Source: Chloroflexota bacterium (lineage in GTDB: Bacteria > Chloroflexota > Anaerolineae > J036 > Brachytrichaceae). From it: a stretch of DNA of 64,000 bases. Positions 32,686 through 41,322 of the stretch are shown piece by piece. Numbering within the stretch: position 1 is the stretch's first letter; the number at the start of each line of letters is the position of its first letter. The translations under genes and the position numbers were made by a program. The notes under the pieces are model-generated. The model was not told where the DNA came from. It did not search any database and saw nothing but the letters and a program-made list of their open reading frames with translations. The DNA is taken from the NCBI GenBank assembly GCA_030550095.1, contig JAUQQA010000007.1, positions 1-64,000 of the forward strand. The letters are read 5' to 3'.

Positions 32686-35439
32686 ATGGCAAGGCTGACC
32701 TTGACGATCAACGGTGAAGTGCGCAGCGCCGAAGTTGCCCCAGGCGCGTTTCTCGCCGAGGTGCTGCGCGAGACGTTCGGGTTGACAGGCACCAAGATCG
32801 GCTGCAACGAAGCAGAGTGCGGCATCTGCACCGTGTTGGTGGATGGCGTGCCGGTGAATTCCTGCATCTATCCCGCGCTGAAGGCAAATGGCGCGCACGT
32901 GCAGACAGTGGAAGGATTGGCACAGAACGGGCAATTGCACCCGCTGCAACAGGCGTTCATCGAACACGGCGCGGTGCAGTGCGGCTTTTGCACGCCCGGC
33001 TTGCTCATGACGGCAAAGGCGCTGCTCGATCAGAACCCGAACCCGAGCGAAGACGACATCAAGCACGCGCTGAAGGACACCTACTGCCGCTGCACGGGCT
33101 ACGTCTCGGTGATCAGCGCCATTCGTGATGCCGCAGCGCGCCTGCGCGGCGAACCGCCGATCCCGCCTGCCTTGCCGCACACGCGCGAACCGCTGCGCTT
33201 TGTCGGTCGCCCGCTGCCGCGCCCCGACGCGGTCGCCAAGGTGACCGGCGCAGCGAAGTACACCGACGACTACGTCTTCCCCAACATGCTCCACGGCGCG
33301 ACGCTGCGCGCTGGCATTCCTCACGCCCGCATCAAACGCATTGACACAAGCAAAGCGAAAGCACTGCCTGGCGTGGTGGCTGTGCTCACGCACGAGGACG
33401 TGCCCGGCAGCAAGAACCACGGCTTGGTGTACGAGGATTGGCCCGTGCTGTGCTACGACAAGGTGCGCTACGTCGGCGATGCGGTCGCCATTGTCGCTGC
33501 GGAGACGCGTGAGATTGCTGAGCAAGCCATCAAGCTCATCGAGGTTGAGTACGAGCCGCTGCCAGTGGTGGACGATCCCGTCGCGGCATTGGCGCCCGAT
33601 GCGCCTAAGGTGCACGAGCAGGGCAACTTGCTTAAGCATATTCACGTCGAGAAAGGCGACATTGAACAAGGCTTCGCTGAGGCGGACGTCATCGTCGAAG
33701 GCGAGTATCAAACAGCGACCACGGAACACGCCTTCCTCGAGCCGGAATGTTCGATCGGGCGCGTCACCGAAGACGGGCGCATCGAGGTGTACGTCGGTTC
33801 GCAGATTCCATACGCCGACCGCCGACAGGTGGCGAAGTCGTTGGGCGTGCCCGAGGAGCAGGTGCGCATCGTGGGCACGCTGATCGGCGGCGGCTTTGGC
33901 GGTAAAGAGGACATCGCGGGGCAAATTCACGCCGCGCTGCTGGCGAAGGTAACTGGGCGACCGGTCAAGATGCTCTATCGCCGCAGCGAATCGCTCATCT
34001 TCCACCCCAAGCGCCACGCGGTGAAGTTCAAGGTGAAGGTTGGCGCCAAGCGCGACGGCACGTTGACCGCGATGCGCATCGAGTTGTGGGGCGATACAGG
34101 CGCCTACGCAAGCTTGGGCGACAAGGTGATGACGCGCGCGGCAACGCACGCCTCGGGTCCCTACGAGGTCCCGCACGTGAAGATCGACTGCTACGCGGTG
34201 TACACCAACAACGTGCCCGCAGGCGCGTTCCGCGGCTTCGGTGTGACGCAGTCCGCGTTTGCCATCGAATCTGCGATTGACGAGCTGGCGCATCGGCTCG
34301 GCATCAGCCCGATCGAGATCCGGCGCAAAAACGCGCTGCGCATCGGATCGGTCACCAACACCGGCGCGGTGATCCGCGAGAGCGTAGGCTTGCTGGAGTG
34401 CATCGAGCGCGTGGAGCAAGCGCTGAAAGCCGAAGGCACGCCGTGGGTCTTCCGCAAGCCCGAGCAGCCCAACAAAGTGTATGCGTGGGGATTCGCTGCG
34501 GCGTACAAGAACACAGGCCTTGGCGGCGGCGCGCCCGACCGATCTGAGGTTGAAGTCGAAGCATTTGAGGACGGCACCGCGGAAGTGCGCACAAGCGCGG
34601 CGGAGATCGGGCAGGGGCTGGTTGGCGTGTTGGCGAGCATTGCTGCTGAGGAGCTGGGCGTGCCCTACGAGAACGTGCGCGTGTTGCTCTCTGACACCGA
34701 CCGCACGCCAGACGGCGGTCCCACAACTGCCTCGCGCCAAACCTTCGTGACAGGCAATGCGGCGCGCCTGGCGAGCGTCAAGCTGCGCGAGCGCCTCGCA
34801 GCAGTCGCAGCGGAGATGCTCGATGTGCCCGTGGAAGCGCTGCGCTTTGAGGACGGCTATGTTCGCTACAACGGCAAGGCGGTGCGCCTCGCTGAAGTGG
34901 TGCGCCAAGCTCATGCTGAGGGCATCAGCACACGCCTGAGTCATCTCTACGAAGCGCCCAAGACGCAGCCGCTCGGCACCGGTGGCGATATGCACTTTGC
35001 CTTCAGCTATGCTGCGCAAGCTGCACTGGTGGAGGTGGACCTGGAGACTGGCGAGGTCAACTGCCTCAAAGTGATCAGCGCGACGGACGTCGGGCGCGCG
35101 ATCAACCCGCTCGCCTTGCAAGGGCAAATCGAAGGCGGCATTGTGATGTGCCTGGGCAACGCACTCACCGAGGAGTTCATCCAAGAGAAAGGCGTGCCCT
35201 ACACCAATCGCTTCGCTCGCTACAAGATGCCGAGCATCCGGCACACGCCACAGATCACCTCCTTCATCGTGGAAGACCCCACCGCCGAGGGGCCATACGG
35301 CGCGAAGGGCGTGGGCGAGATCTCCAGCATCCCCACCACGCCAGCGATCACCAATGCGATCTTCGCGGCGACAGGCGTGCGCGTGCGTAAGCTGCCCGTA
35401 GATCAAGACGCGCTTTTGCGCGCAATGCGTGTGCCATGA
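32686..35439 (+). CDS. Fused 2Fe-2S and molybdopterin subunit of a xanthine-dehydrogenase-like enzyme
   Basis: 917 residues from ATG 32686 after GAGGAGGAGAG. Residues 1-155 are the small subunit with a plant-type 2Fe-2S site (GCNEAECGICTVLVDG) and the helical cluster (QCGFC, YCRCTG). After a short Pro/Arg linker, residues from about 175 are the molybdenum-binding subunit: GGGFGGKEDI, the substrate-pocket segment PAGAFRGFGVTQ typical of xanthine-dehydrogenase-like members, and the active-site Glu in GAKGVGEISS. In most bacteria with separate FAD subunits the 2Fe-2S part is its own gene; here it is fused to the large subunit. Compare the split version at 50453-53256. Confidence 0.92.
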   Translation: MARLTLTINGEVRSAEVAPGAFLAEVLRETFGLTGTKIGCNEAECGICTVLVDGVPVNSCIYPALKANGAHVQTVEGLAQNGQLHPLQQAFIEHGAVQCGFCTPGLLMTAKALLDQNPNPSEDDIKHALKDTYCRCTGYVSVISAIRDAAARLRGEPPIPPALPHTREPLRFVGRPLPRPDAVAKVTGAAKYTDDYVFPNMLHGATLRAGIPHARIKRIDTSKAKALPGVVAVLTHEDVPGSKNHGLVYEDWPVLCYDKVRYVGDAVAIVAAETREIAEQAIKLIEVEYEPLPVVDDPVAALAPDAPKVHEQGNLLKHIHVEKGDIEQGFAEADVIVEGEYQTATTEHAFLEPECSIGRVTEDGRIEVYVGSQIPYADRRQVAKSLGVPEEQVRIVGTLIGGGFGGKEDIAGQIHAALLAKVTGRPVKMLYRRSESLIFHPKRHAVKFKVKVGAKRDGTLTAMRIELWGDTGAYASLGDKVMTRAATHASGPYEVPHVKIDCYAVYTNNVPAGAFRGFGVTQSAFAIESAIDELAHRLGISPIEIRRKNALRIGSVTNTGAVIRESVGLLECIERVEQALKAEGTPWVFRKPEQPNKVYAWGFAAAYKNTGLGGGAPDRSEVEVEAFEDGTAEVRTSAAEIGQGLVGVLASIAAEELGVPYENVRVLLSDTDRTPDGGPTTASRQTFVTGNAARLASVKLRERLAAVAAEMLDVPVEALRFEDGYVRYNGKAVRLAEVVRQAHAEGISTRLSHLYEAPKTQPLGTGGDMHFAFSYAAQAALVEVDLETGEVNCLKVISATDVGRAINPLALQGQIEGGIVMCLGNALTEEFIQEKGVPYTNRFARYKMPSIRHTPQITSFIVEDPTAEGPYGAKGVGEISSIPTTPAITNAIFAATGVRVRKLPVDQDALLRAMRVP

Positions 35440-35515
35440 CATGCCGCTTTTGAGCAAGCGAACGCGCTAGTCTTGATTACAATCCGCCACATCACGTTGC
35501 CCACTGCGAACGAAT

Positions 35516-36274
35516 ATGTCCAAGCGCAAAGAGTTGGAAGCGCGCCGTCGCGCCGAAGAGCGCAGGCGTGCGGTTCAGATCGGGGTCACGATAGTCGTCA
35601 TCGTGCTTGTGGTTGTCGGTGGTGCTATTGTGCTGAGCACTGTGAGCGGTGGACAGCAGCCCGGCTTGCCACCCGTGCGCGCCGCGAGCTATGCTGAAAC
35701 GCCGCCCAACGCAGAACCGCGCGCGCTCGCGTGGGGACCGGCTGATGCGCCGATCCGCGTCGAAGAGTACATTGACTATCAGTGCCCCGCGTGTGGTCTT
35801 CAGGCGCGCAACTTCGAGCCGGGCGTTGTGTCGGCGTTTGCCGCGAGCGGCAAGGTGCGCTATGAGGTGAAGTTCTTGGCGTTTCTCGAGGATCGCGTCG
35901 GTGGGCGTGAGTCGCGTGATGCTGCTCAAGCGGCGCTCTGCGCAGCAGAGCAAGACCGTGGCTGGCAAATGCACTACACCCTCTTCGCCAACCAACCGCC
36001 TGGCGGCGCCGAGAACGTCGGCAACTACAGCAAAGCGCGCCTGAAGGAGATGGCGGCGACCATCGCTGGGTTGGACACCGCTGCGTTTGCGGCATGCTTG
36101 GACAGCAACCGCTACGAGCAACAGGTGTTGCAGCAGCGCCGCGAAGCCGAACAACGCGGCGTGGATTCCACACCTACGTTCATCGTCAACGGGCAGCGTT
36201 TCCCTGGCGCGCGCTCTGCCGAGGACTTAAGGCAGATCTTCGCGCAGGTGGCGCCACAGGTCACGTTCCCATGA
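35516..36274 (+). CDS. Membrane-anchored DsbA-like thioredoxin-fold protein
   Basis: 252 residues. A basic coiled-coil-like N-terminus (SKRKELEARRRAEERRRAV) precedes one transmembrane helix (about 22-42), and the outward thioredoxin-fold domain carries a CPAC active site in YIDYQCPACGLQ and the cis-Pro segment DSTPTFIVNGQ. It probably forms or isomerises disulfides in secreted proteins (thioredoxin_4/DsbA family). A TACAAT box lies at 35478-35483. Start at ATG 35516. kamA follows after 7 nt. Confidence 0.9.
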   Translation: MSKRKELEARRRAEERRRAVQIGVTIVVIVLVVVGGAIVLSTVSGGQQPGLPPVRAASYAETPPNAEPRALAWGPADAPIRVEEYIDYQCPACGLQARNFEPGVVSAFAASGKVRYEVKFLAFLEDRVGGRESRDAAQAALCAAEQDRGWQMHYTLFANQPPGGAENVGNYSKARLKEMAATIAGLDTAAFAACLDSNRYEQQVLQQRREAEQRGVDSTPTFIVNGQRFPGARSAEDLRQIFAQVAPQVTFP

Positions 36275-36281
36275 GCGCACG

Positions 36282-37640
36282 ATGAGCGACTTGCCCGCTT
36301 ACCCGCCGCAAGGGCGCACGCCACGACCTGCGATCTGGGCTGATGTGCCTGATGCACTTTGGGACGATTGGCGATGGCAGCTCAGCCACCGCTTGAACAC
36401 GGTTGAGGACTTCGCGCGCCTCATCAACCTCACGCCTGAAGAGATCGCCGGGCTGAGCGCGCCCAACAAGTTCCGCGTGGACGTAACGCCCTACTTTGCC
36501 TCGCTCATTGACCCCGATGATCCCGACTGCCCTGTGCGCCTGCAAGTGATCCCTCGCGCGCGTGAGCTGGAGGCATTCGAGGGCATGATGACGGACGCGC
36601 TCGCTGAGGACGCGCACTCGCCCGTGCCGGGCCTGGTGCACCGCTACCCTGACCGCGTGCTCATGCTCGTCACCACGCAATGCGCGTCATACTGCCGCTA
36701 CTGCACGCGCAGCCGCATCGTTGGCGATTACCACGCCAACTTCAGCCGCCACGATCACGACCAGCAGATCGAGTACATCCGCCGCACGCCCCAGGTGCGC
36801 GATGTGTTGCTAAGCGGTGGCGACCCGCTCACGCTGCCGCAGGCGGTGCTCGAAGATCTGCTCCGCCGCTTGCGCGCTATCCCACACGTCGAGATCATCC
36901 GCATCGGCACGCGTGTGCCGGTGTTCTTGCCGCAGCGCATTACGGATGATCTCGTGGAGATGCTGCGCAAATATCACCCGCTGTGGATGAACATCCACGT
37001 GAACCACCCCAAAGAGATCACGCCTGAGTTGGCGCGCGCCTGCGCCAAGCTCGCTGATGCTGGCATCCCGCTCGGCAACCAAAGCGTGCTGCTTGCGGGC
37101 GTCAACGATCACCCGAACACCATCCTCAAGCTGGTGCACGAGCTGGTCAAAATGCGCGTGCGCCCCTATTACCTCTACCAGTGCGATCTCGTGCGCGGTT
37201 CGGGTCACTTCCGCACCACGATCGCCGCAGGGTTGGAGATCATGGAGGCGCTGCGCGGGCATACCAGCGGCTACGCCATCCCCACCTACGCGGTTGACCT
37301 GCCCGGCGGTGGTGGCAAAGTGCCGGTCATGCCGAATTACCTCATCGCGCAATCGCACGACCGCCTGGTCTTCCGCAACTTCGAGGGTTACATCAGCACC
37401 TACATCGAGCCCACTGACTACCAGCGCCCGAAGAAGACCAAGTGGGTTCCCGATCTTCCGCTTGCGCAGCATCAGCAGCGCGGCGTCGCTAGCTTGCTGG
37501 CCGGCGAGGCAAACACGATCCAGCCCGAGGGCTGGCAGGCGCTGCACACGCAGCGCGCAGAGACGGAGACGCCTTCGGCTGCGCCCCCGTCCAACGAAGA
37601 GCAAAAAACGGAAATGCCGATCTGGATGCGGGTGCATTGA
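36282..37640 (+). CDS. kamA: Lysine 2,3-aminomutase family radical SAM enzyme
   Basis: 452 residues. The radical SAM cluster motif is CASYCRYC, the PLP lysine lies in PGGGGKVPVMPNYL, and LSGGDPLTLP plus LVRGSGHFRT are hallmark segments. It interconverts L-alpha-lysine and L-beta-lysine using SAM and PLP. The C-terminal 40 residues are a low-complexity tail. No lysine fermentation genes (kamDE, kdd, kce) or beta-lysine acetyltransferase are next to it, so a role in osmolyte or antibiotic-type beta-lysine, or in EF-P modification, is undetermined; glutamate 2,3-aminomutase is a related alternative. Confidence 0.88.
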   Translation: MSDLPAYPPQGRTPRPAIWADVPDALWDDWRWQLSHRLNTVEDFARLINLTPEEIAGLSAPNKFRVDVTPYFASLIDPDDPDCPVRLQVIPRARELEAFEGMMTDALAEDAHSPVPGLVHRYPDRVLMLVTTQCASYCRYCTRSRIVGDYHANFSRHDHDQQIEYIRRTPQVRDVLLSGGDPLTLPQAVLEDLLRRLRAIPHVEIIRIGTRVPVFLPQRITDDLVEMLRKYHPLWMNIHVNHPKEITPELARACAKLADAGIPLGNQSVLLAGVNDHPNTILKLVHELVKMRVRPYYLYQCDLVRGSGHFRTTIAAGLEIMEALRGHTSGYAIPTYAVDLPGGGGKVPVMPNYLIAQSHDRLVFRNFEGYISTYIEPTDYQRPKKTKWVPDLPLAQHQQRGVASLLAGEANTIQPEGWQALHTQRAETETPSAAPPSNEEQKTEMPIWMRVH

Positions 37641-37658
37641 CCAGAAAGAGGATTCACC

Positions 37659-38351
37659 ATGAAGCGATCCGAGATCAACACCATCATGCGCGAGGCAGAC
37701 GCCTTCTTGCGCACCATGCGCTTTCACCTGCCACCGTGGGCGTACTGGTCGCTCGACGACTGGCGCGCCCATCGCGCCGAGGCGCAAGAGGTGATGCGCC
37801 GACGGCTCGGCTGGGACATCACCGACTTCGGGCAGGGGCGATTCGAGTCGCTTGGGCTGTTTCTCTTCACCTTGCGCAACGGCACGCTTGAGGCGCTGCG
37901 CGCTGGGCGCGGCATGTGCTACTGCGAAAAGGTGCTGATTTGCGAGCCGGGGCAAATGATTCCGCTCCACTACCACTGGACCAAAACCGAGGACATCATC
38001 AACCGCGGTGGCGCTGACCTCATGGTCCAGGTGTACAACGCAACACCAGACAACCAACTCGCGGAAAGCGAGGTGCGCTTGCTCTCCGATGGCATCTGGC
38101 GCACCGTGCCTGCGGGTAGCATCCTGCGTCTGCGTCCTGGTGAGAGCGTGACGCTCGAGCCGTATTGCTGGCATCGCTTTTGGGCGGAGGGCGGACGCAC
38201 ACTCGTCGGTGAGGTCTCGCTGGTGAACGACGACCAAAACGACAACTGTTTCTACGAGCCTGTGGGGCGCTTCCCGACGATTGAAGAGGATCAGCCGCCG
38301 CTGTATTTACTCGTGAACGATTACGAGCTCTTCGGGCTGGTCGAGCGTTGA
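37659..38351 (+). CDS. D-lyxose isomerase-type cupin
   Basis: 230 residues. Full-length match in architecture to the D-lyxose ketol-isomerase cupin family: MKRSEINTIMREADAFL at the N-terminus, WDITDFGQGRFESLGLFLFTLRNG, the metal site HYHWTKTEDIINRGG and the later CWHRFWAE. It interconverts D-lyxose and D-xylulose (or D-mannose and D-fructose) with a divalent metal. It follows kamA by 18 nt and precedes a DUF1330 gene by 15 nt, so all three may be co-transcribed although no shared pathway is obvious. Confidence 0.88.
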   Translation: MKRSEINTIMREADAFLRTMRFHLPPWAYWSLDDWRAHRAEAQEVMRRRLGWDITDFGQGRFESLGLFLFTLRNGTLEALRAGRGMCYCEKVLICEPGQMIPLHYHWTKTEDIINRGGADLMVQVYNATPDNQLAESEVRLLSDGIWRTVPAGSILRLRPGESVTLEPYCWHRFWAEGGRTLVGEVSLVNDDQNDNCFYEPVGRFPTIEEDQPPLYLLVNDYELFGLVER

Positions 38352-38366
38352 GCTGAGGAGGGGGTC

Positions 38367-38666
38367 ATGCCTGCTTACGTGATCGCCGATATCGAGGTGC
38401 TGGACCCGGTCGAGTACGAGGACTACAAGCGGCTTGCGGCGCCGACCGTTGCTCAGTTCGGTGGGCGGTATCTCGTGCGAGGAGGGGCTGTAGAGACGAT
38501 CGAAGGCGAGTGGCAGCCGCAGCGCATCGTCGTGATCGAGTTCCCGAGCATGGAGCAGGCGCGCGCTTGGTATTACTCCGAAGCATACACGCACGCGCGC
38601 GCCATCCGACACCGCACCGCGCGCTCGCGTTTGATCTTCGTGGAAGGACTGCCGCCCACGCCGTAA
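38367..38666 (+). CDS. DUF1330 family protein
   Basis: 99 residues of a ferredoxin-like alpha+beta dimeric fold. MPAYVIADIEVLDPVEYEDYK, GGRYLVRGG, RIVVIEFPSMEQARAWYYS and RSRLIFVEG are the typical family blocks. Function of the family is unknown. GAGGAGGG precedes the ATG by about 7 nt. It converges with the nucleoside hydrolase gene with 8 bp between them. Confidence 0.88.
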   Translation: MPAYVIADIEVLDPVEYEDYKRLAAPTVAQFGGRYLVRGGAVETIEGEWQPQRIVVIEFPSMEQARAWYYSEAYTHARAIRHRTARSRLIFVEGLPPTP

Positions 38667-38674
38667 AACAGCGT

Positions 38675-39622
38675 TCAAACGCTGGCGAGCCGCTCGACGA
38701 TCAGTTGTGCCACGCGCGGCGCGTCCACGCGCATCAGGCAATTCACCGGTGGCGTGTCGAGGAATCGTCGCCGCCGATCGGCAATCGTCATCCCTTGCGC
38801 AGGGCCCTCAGTTGCTACCACCACGCTCCAGTGCTCGCCCTCAAACAGCGTCGGGTCAATCACGTATGCCATTGCTGAGGGGTCGTGTGTGTCAATTTGA
38901 CCGTTGGGGTAGCCGTAACGGCGGCGATGGGCTTCTTGGTAAAACGGCGCGATCTGCGCGACGAACTTGCCGAACCGCCCCGCGGCGCGCAGGCGGGCAA
39001 AGTCGTTGTCGTCCATCTTGACTTGCATGGTCACGTCCAAGCCGACCATCGTGAGTGGGAAGCCAGCGTTGAAGACCATCGCGGCGGCGTGCGGATCGGC
39101 GTGAATGTTCGCTTCTGCGACGGGTGAGACGTTGCCAGGCATGCTCACGCTGCCGCCCATGATCACCACCTCGCGCACCGCCTGCACGATGCGCGGCTCA
39201 AGCTGAAGCGCGAGCGCGAGGTTCGTGAGCGGACCGACGGCGAGCAACGTGATCGCGCCGGGATGCGCCATGATGGTCTCAGCGATGAACTGCGCGGCGG
39301 GCACTTCGATGGGCTTTAGGTTGGGGTCAAGCACGTCATGCCAGCCGATGTTGCCCATGGCGTCGTCGCCGTGCACGTGTTCGGCGGTGCGTTGGAGCGG
39401 CAACACCATCGGGCGCGCTGCGCCGCGCGCGACGGGAATGTCGGCGCGTTCGGCGAAATGCAACAAGTTGAGCGCGTTGCGCGTGGTCGCCGCGATGGTG
39501 CTGTTGCCGAAGACAGTGGTCACGCCGATCACCTCGATCTCAGGTGAGGCGAGCGCGAGCAACAGCGCCATGGCGTCATCCACACCAGGGTCTGTGTCGA
39601 AGAGAATGCGCTTGCGGCTCAT
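38675..39622 (-). CDS. Inosine/uridine-preferring nucleoside hydrolase
   Basis: 315 residues from ATG 39622. The N-terminal calcium site FDTDPGVDDAMALLLAL (DTDPGxDD) is complete, and VVIMGGSVSMPGNVSPVAEANIHADPHAA matches the active-site region. It cleaves ribonucleosides to base and ribose. It follows psuG by 16 nt and is probably in the same transcript starting at the tRNA-Met promoter. Substrate preference cannot be fixed from sequence. Confidence 0.92.
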   Translation of the reverse strand: MSRKRILFDTDPGVDDAMALLLALASPEIEVIGVTTVFGNSTIAATTRNALNLLHFAERADIPVARGAARPMVLPLQRTAEHVHGDDAMGNIGWHDVLDPNLKPIEVPAAQFIAETIMAHPGAITLLAVGPLTNLALALQLEPRIVQAVREVVIMGGSVSMPGNVSPVAEANIHADPHAAAMVFNAGFPLTMVGLDVTMQVKMDDNDFARLRAAGRFGKFVAQIAPFYQEAHRRRYGYPNGQIDTHDPSAMAYVIDPTLFEGEHWSVVVATEGPAQGMTIADRRRRFLDTPPVNCLMRVDAPRVAQLIVERLASV

Positions 39623-39638
39623 GGTTTGGTCGCTATGC

Positions 39639-40505
39639 TCAAATGGTGGGGAGCGTGTGGAGCGCGCGCGCGATCGCGGCGGCGACGCGCGCGTTGTTGC
39701 GCAGCAGCGCCATGTTGGCGCGCACGCTGGCGCCTTCCGTGAGGCGCGCGATCTCTGCGAGCATGAACGGCGTTGCGGCTGCGCCGCGTATCCCAGCGGC
39801 GTCCGCGCGTCGTTGCGCCTCTGCAATGGCGGCTTCAGCGACTTCAGCAGGGAGCGCAGCTTCTTCAGGCACGGGCACACACACCAACTCGCCACCAGGC
39901 GCGCCCAACGCGCGGCGCGCACGCACAATGCGCGCCACATCCTCGGGTGTGTCCACGCGCGCGTCCACGGGCAAGCCGCTGCTGCGCGCGAAGAACGCCG
40001 GCAGCGTGTCGGTCTGGTAGCCGATCACGGGCACGCCAAGCGTCTCGAGGTGTTCGAGCGTAAGCGCAAGGTCGAGCAGCGCTTTAGGCCCCGCGCATAC
40101 CACCGTGACGGGCGTGCGCGCTAGCTCGGTGAGGTCGGCGCTCACGTCGAACGGATGTCCGCGATGCACACCGCCGATGCCGCCGGTTGCCATGACGTGA
40201 ATGCCGTGCTTTGCTGCGAGGAAGATCGTTGCTGCGACGGTGGTGGAGCCAGTCTCGCCGCGCCCGAGGACGATGCCGAGGTCGCGCGTGCTGCACTTGC
40301 GCACGTTTGGCGCTTGCGCAAGGGCGCGAATTTCGTCCTCGCTCAAGCCTACGCGCACCTGTCCGTTGAGGATGGCGATCGTGGCAGGTTGGGCGCCATG
40401 CGCGCGCACGATGCGCTCCATCTCCAGCGCGATGTGCACGTTGTCGGGGTAGGCGAAGCCGTGAGTGATGAGGGTAGATTCGAGGGCAACGACGGGCTGC
40501 TGCAC
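39639..40505 (-). CDS. psuG: Pseudouridine-5'-phosphate glycosidase
   Basis: 288 residues. It splits pseudouridine 5'-phosphate to uracil and ribose 5-phosphate. Diagnostic blocks: PVVALESTLITHG at the very N-terminus, RDLGIVLGRGETGSTTVAATI, ATGGIGGVHRG, PVTVVCAGPKALLDL and VIGYQTDTLPAFF. The GTG at 40505 is the only possible start: an in-frame TAA lies inside the upstream tRNA and later starts would delete conserved residues. That GTG is 4 nt after the tRNA-Met 3' end and there is no separate Shine-Dalgarno site. A PfkB kinase that could be PsuK is not adjacent. Confidence 0.93.
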   Translation of the reverse strand: MQQPVVALESTLITHGFAYPDNVHIALEMERIVRAHGAQPATIAILNGQVRVGLSEDEIRALAQAPNVRKCSTRDLGIVLGRGETGSTTVAATIFLAAKHGIHVMATGGIGGVHRGHPFDVSADLTELARTPVTVVCAGPKALLDLALTLEHLETLGVPVIGYQTDTLPAFFARSSGLPVDARVDTPEDVARIVRARRALGAPGGELVCVPVPEEAALPAEVAEAAIAEAQRRADAAGIRGAAATPFMLAEIARLTEGASVRANMALLRNNARVAAAIARALHTLPTI

Positions 40506-40509
40506 GCAG

Positions 40510-40582
40510 TGGTGACGGCAGGATTCGAACCTGCGACACGAGGCTTATGAGTCCCCTGCTCTACCAGCTGAGCTACGTCACC
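40510..40582 (-). tRNA. tRNA with CAT anticodon (elongator Met, or Ile2)
   Basis: Cloverleaf folds from 40582 to 40510: acceptor GGTGACG/CGTCACC, D-arm GCTC...GAGC, anticodon loop CTCATAA, T-arm GCAGG-TTCGAAT-CCTGC, discriminator A, no encoded CCA. The anticodon stem has an A31-G39 mismatch and one G-T pair. Not an initiator, as the acceptor starts with a full G-C pair. A lysidine-modified Ile tRNA cannot be excluded. Its own promoter lies upstream and psuG begins 4 nt downstream. Confidence 0.93.
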
Positions 40583-40596
40583 AAATAAGCGCCGTC

Positions 40597-40624
40597 ATTA
40601 TAACACGCGCGTGAACAAGCTCAA
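40597..40624 (-). promoter_or_regulatory. Promoter of tRNA-Met and psuG
   Basis: Minus-strand TTGAGC (40619-40624), 16-bp spacer, consensus TATAAT (40597-40602), 14 nt before the tRNA 5' end. It starts 7 nt after the rsmI stop codon. Confidence 0.75.
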
Positions 40625-40631
40625 GTGCGCC

Positions 40632-41321
40632 TCATGCCGACGAGCCTTCGCTCGCGCTTGGTGCCCCCTCGATCACGATCACCGCTTCGCCTTTCGGCGG
40701 GCGCGTTTCGACCTGCGCGCGCAGTGTGCTGAGCGTGCCGCGCTCGATGCGCTCGAACATCTTGGTCAGCTCAAACGCCAACGCCGCGCGCCGATCGCCG
40801 AAAACGGCAAGCGCGTCCTCCAGCGATTCTGCCAATCGGAACGGGCTTTCGTAGAAGATCAACGTGTGCGGCGAGGCGCGGTCTATGGCGAAGAAGCGAC
40901 GCCGAGCGCCAGATCGGCGCGGTGGGAAGCCGCGAAAGGTGAAGCTATGGGTCGGCAAGCCGCTCAGCACCAGCGCCATGACAAACGCCGTCGGTCCGGG
41001 GATCATCGTGAACGGCAGCCCCTCTTCGATGCACCGCCGCACCAGCACGAAGCCGGGGTCGCTGATGCCGGGTGTGCCGGCGTCGCTCACGAGTGCGACG
41101 GTGCGCCCCTCGCGCAACAGCGCAAGGATGCGCTCTGCTGCACGGCGTTCGTTGTGCTCGTGGAACGAAAGTTGTGGGCGTTCGATGCCTAACCGTTTCA
41201 AGAGAACGCCGGTGTGTCGTGTGTCCTCGCTGGCGATCACGTCGGCGTTGCGCAGCGTCTCAATGGCGCGCTGGCTAATATCGCCGAGGTTGCCGATGGG
41301 CGTTGCGACGAGGTAGAGCAC
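40632..41321 (-). CDS. rsmI: 16S rRNA (cytidine-1402-2'-O)-methyltransferase
   Basis: 229 residues from GTG 41321 (reads [15 protein letters not shown] after the start), with AAAGGAG 9 nt upstream inside hisB. Tetrapyrrole-methylase fold: [30 protein letters not shown] and [15 protein letters not shown] are characteristic. It methylates the ribose of C1402 in 16S rRNA using SAM. It is shorter than E. coli RsmI (about 286) and lacks most of the C-terminal domain. Last gene of a PIG-L/HAD/hisC/hisB/rsmI run; 1 bp separates it from hisB. Confidence 0.93.
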   Translation of the reverse strand: MLYLVATPIGNLGDISQRAIETLRNADVIASEDTRHTGVLLKRLGIERPQLSFHEHNERRAAERILALLREGRTVALVSDAGTPGISDPGFVLVRRCIEEGLPFTMIPGPTAFVMALVLSGLPTHSFTFRGFPPRRSGARRRFFAIDRASPHTLIFYESPFRLAESLEDALAVFGDRRAALAFELTKMFERIERGTLSTLRAQVETRPPKGEAVIVIEGAPSASEGSSA

Positions 41322-41322
41322 G

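Noticed and set aside
32608-35457. 949-codon open frame on the minus strand covering the fused molybdenum hydroxylase
   Set aside because: Antisense shadow: the plus strand has full family motifs across the same span; the minus translation is His/Arg/Ala-rich and has no recognisable domain. Such frames are common opposite GC3-rich genes.
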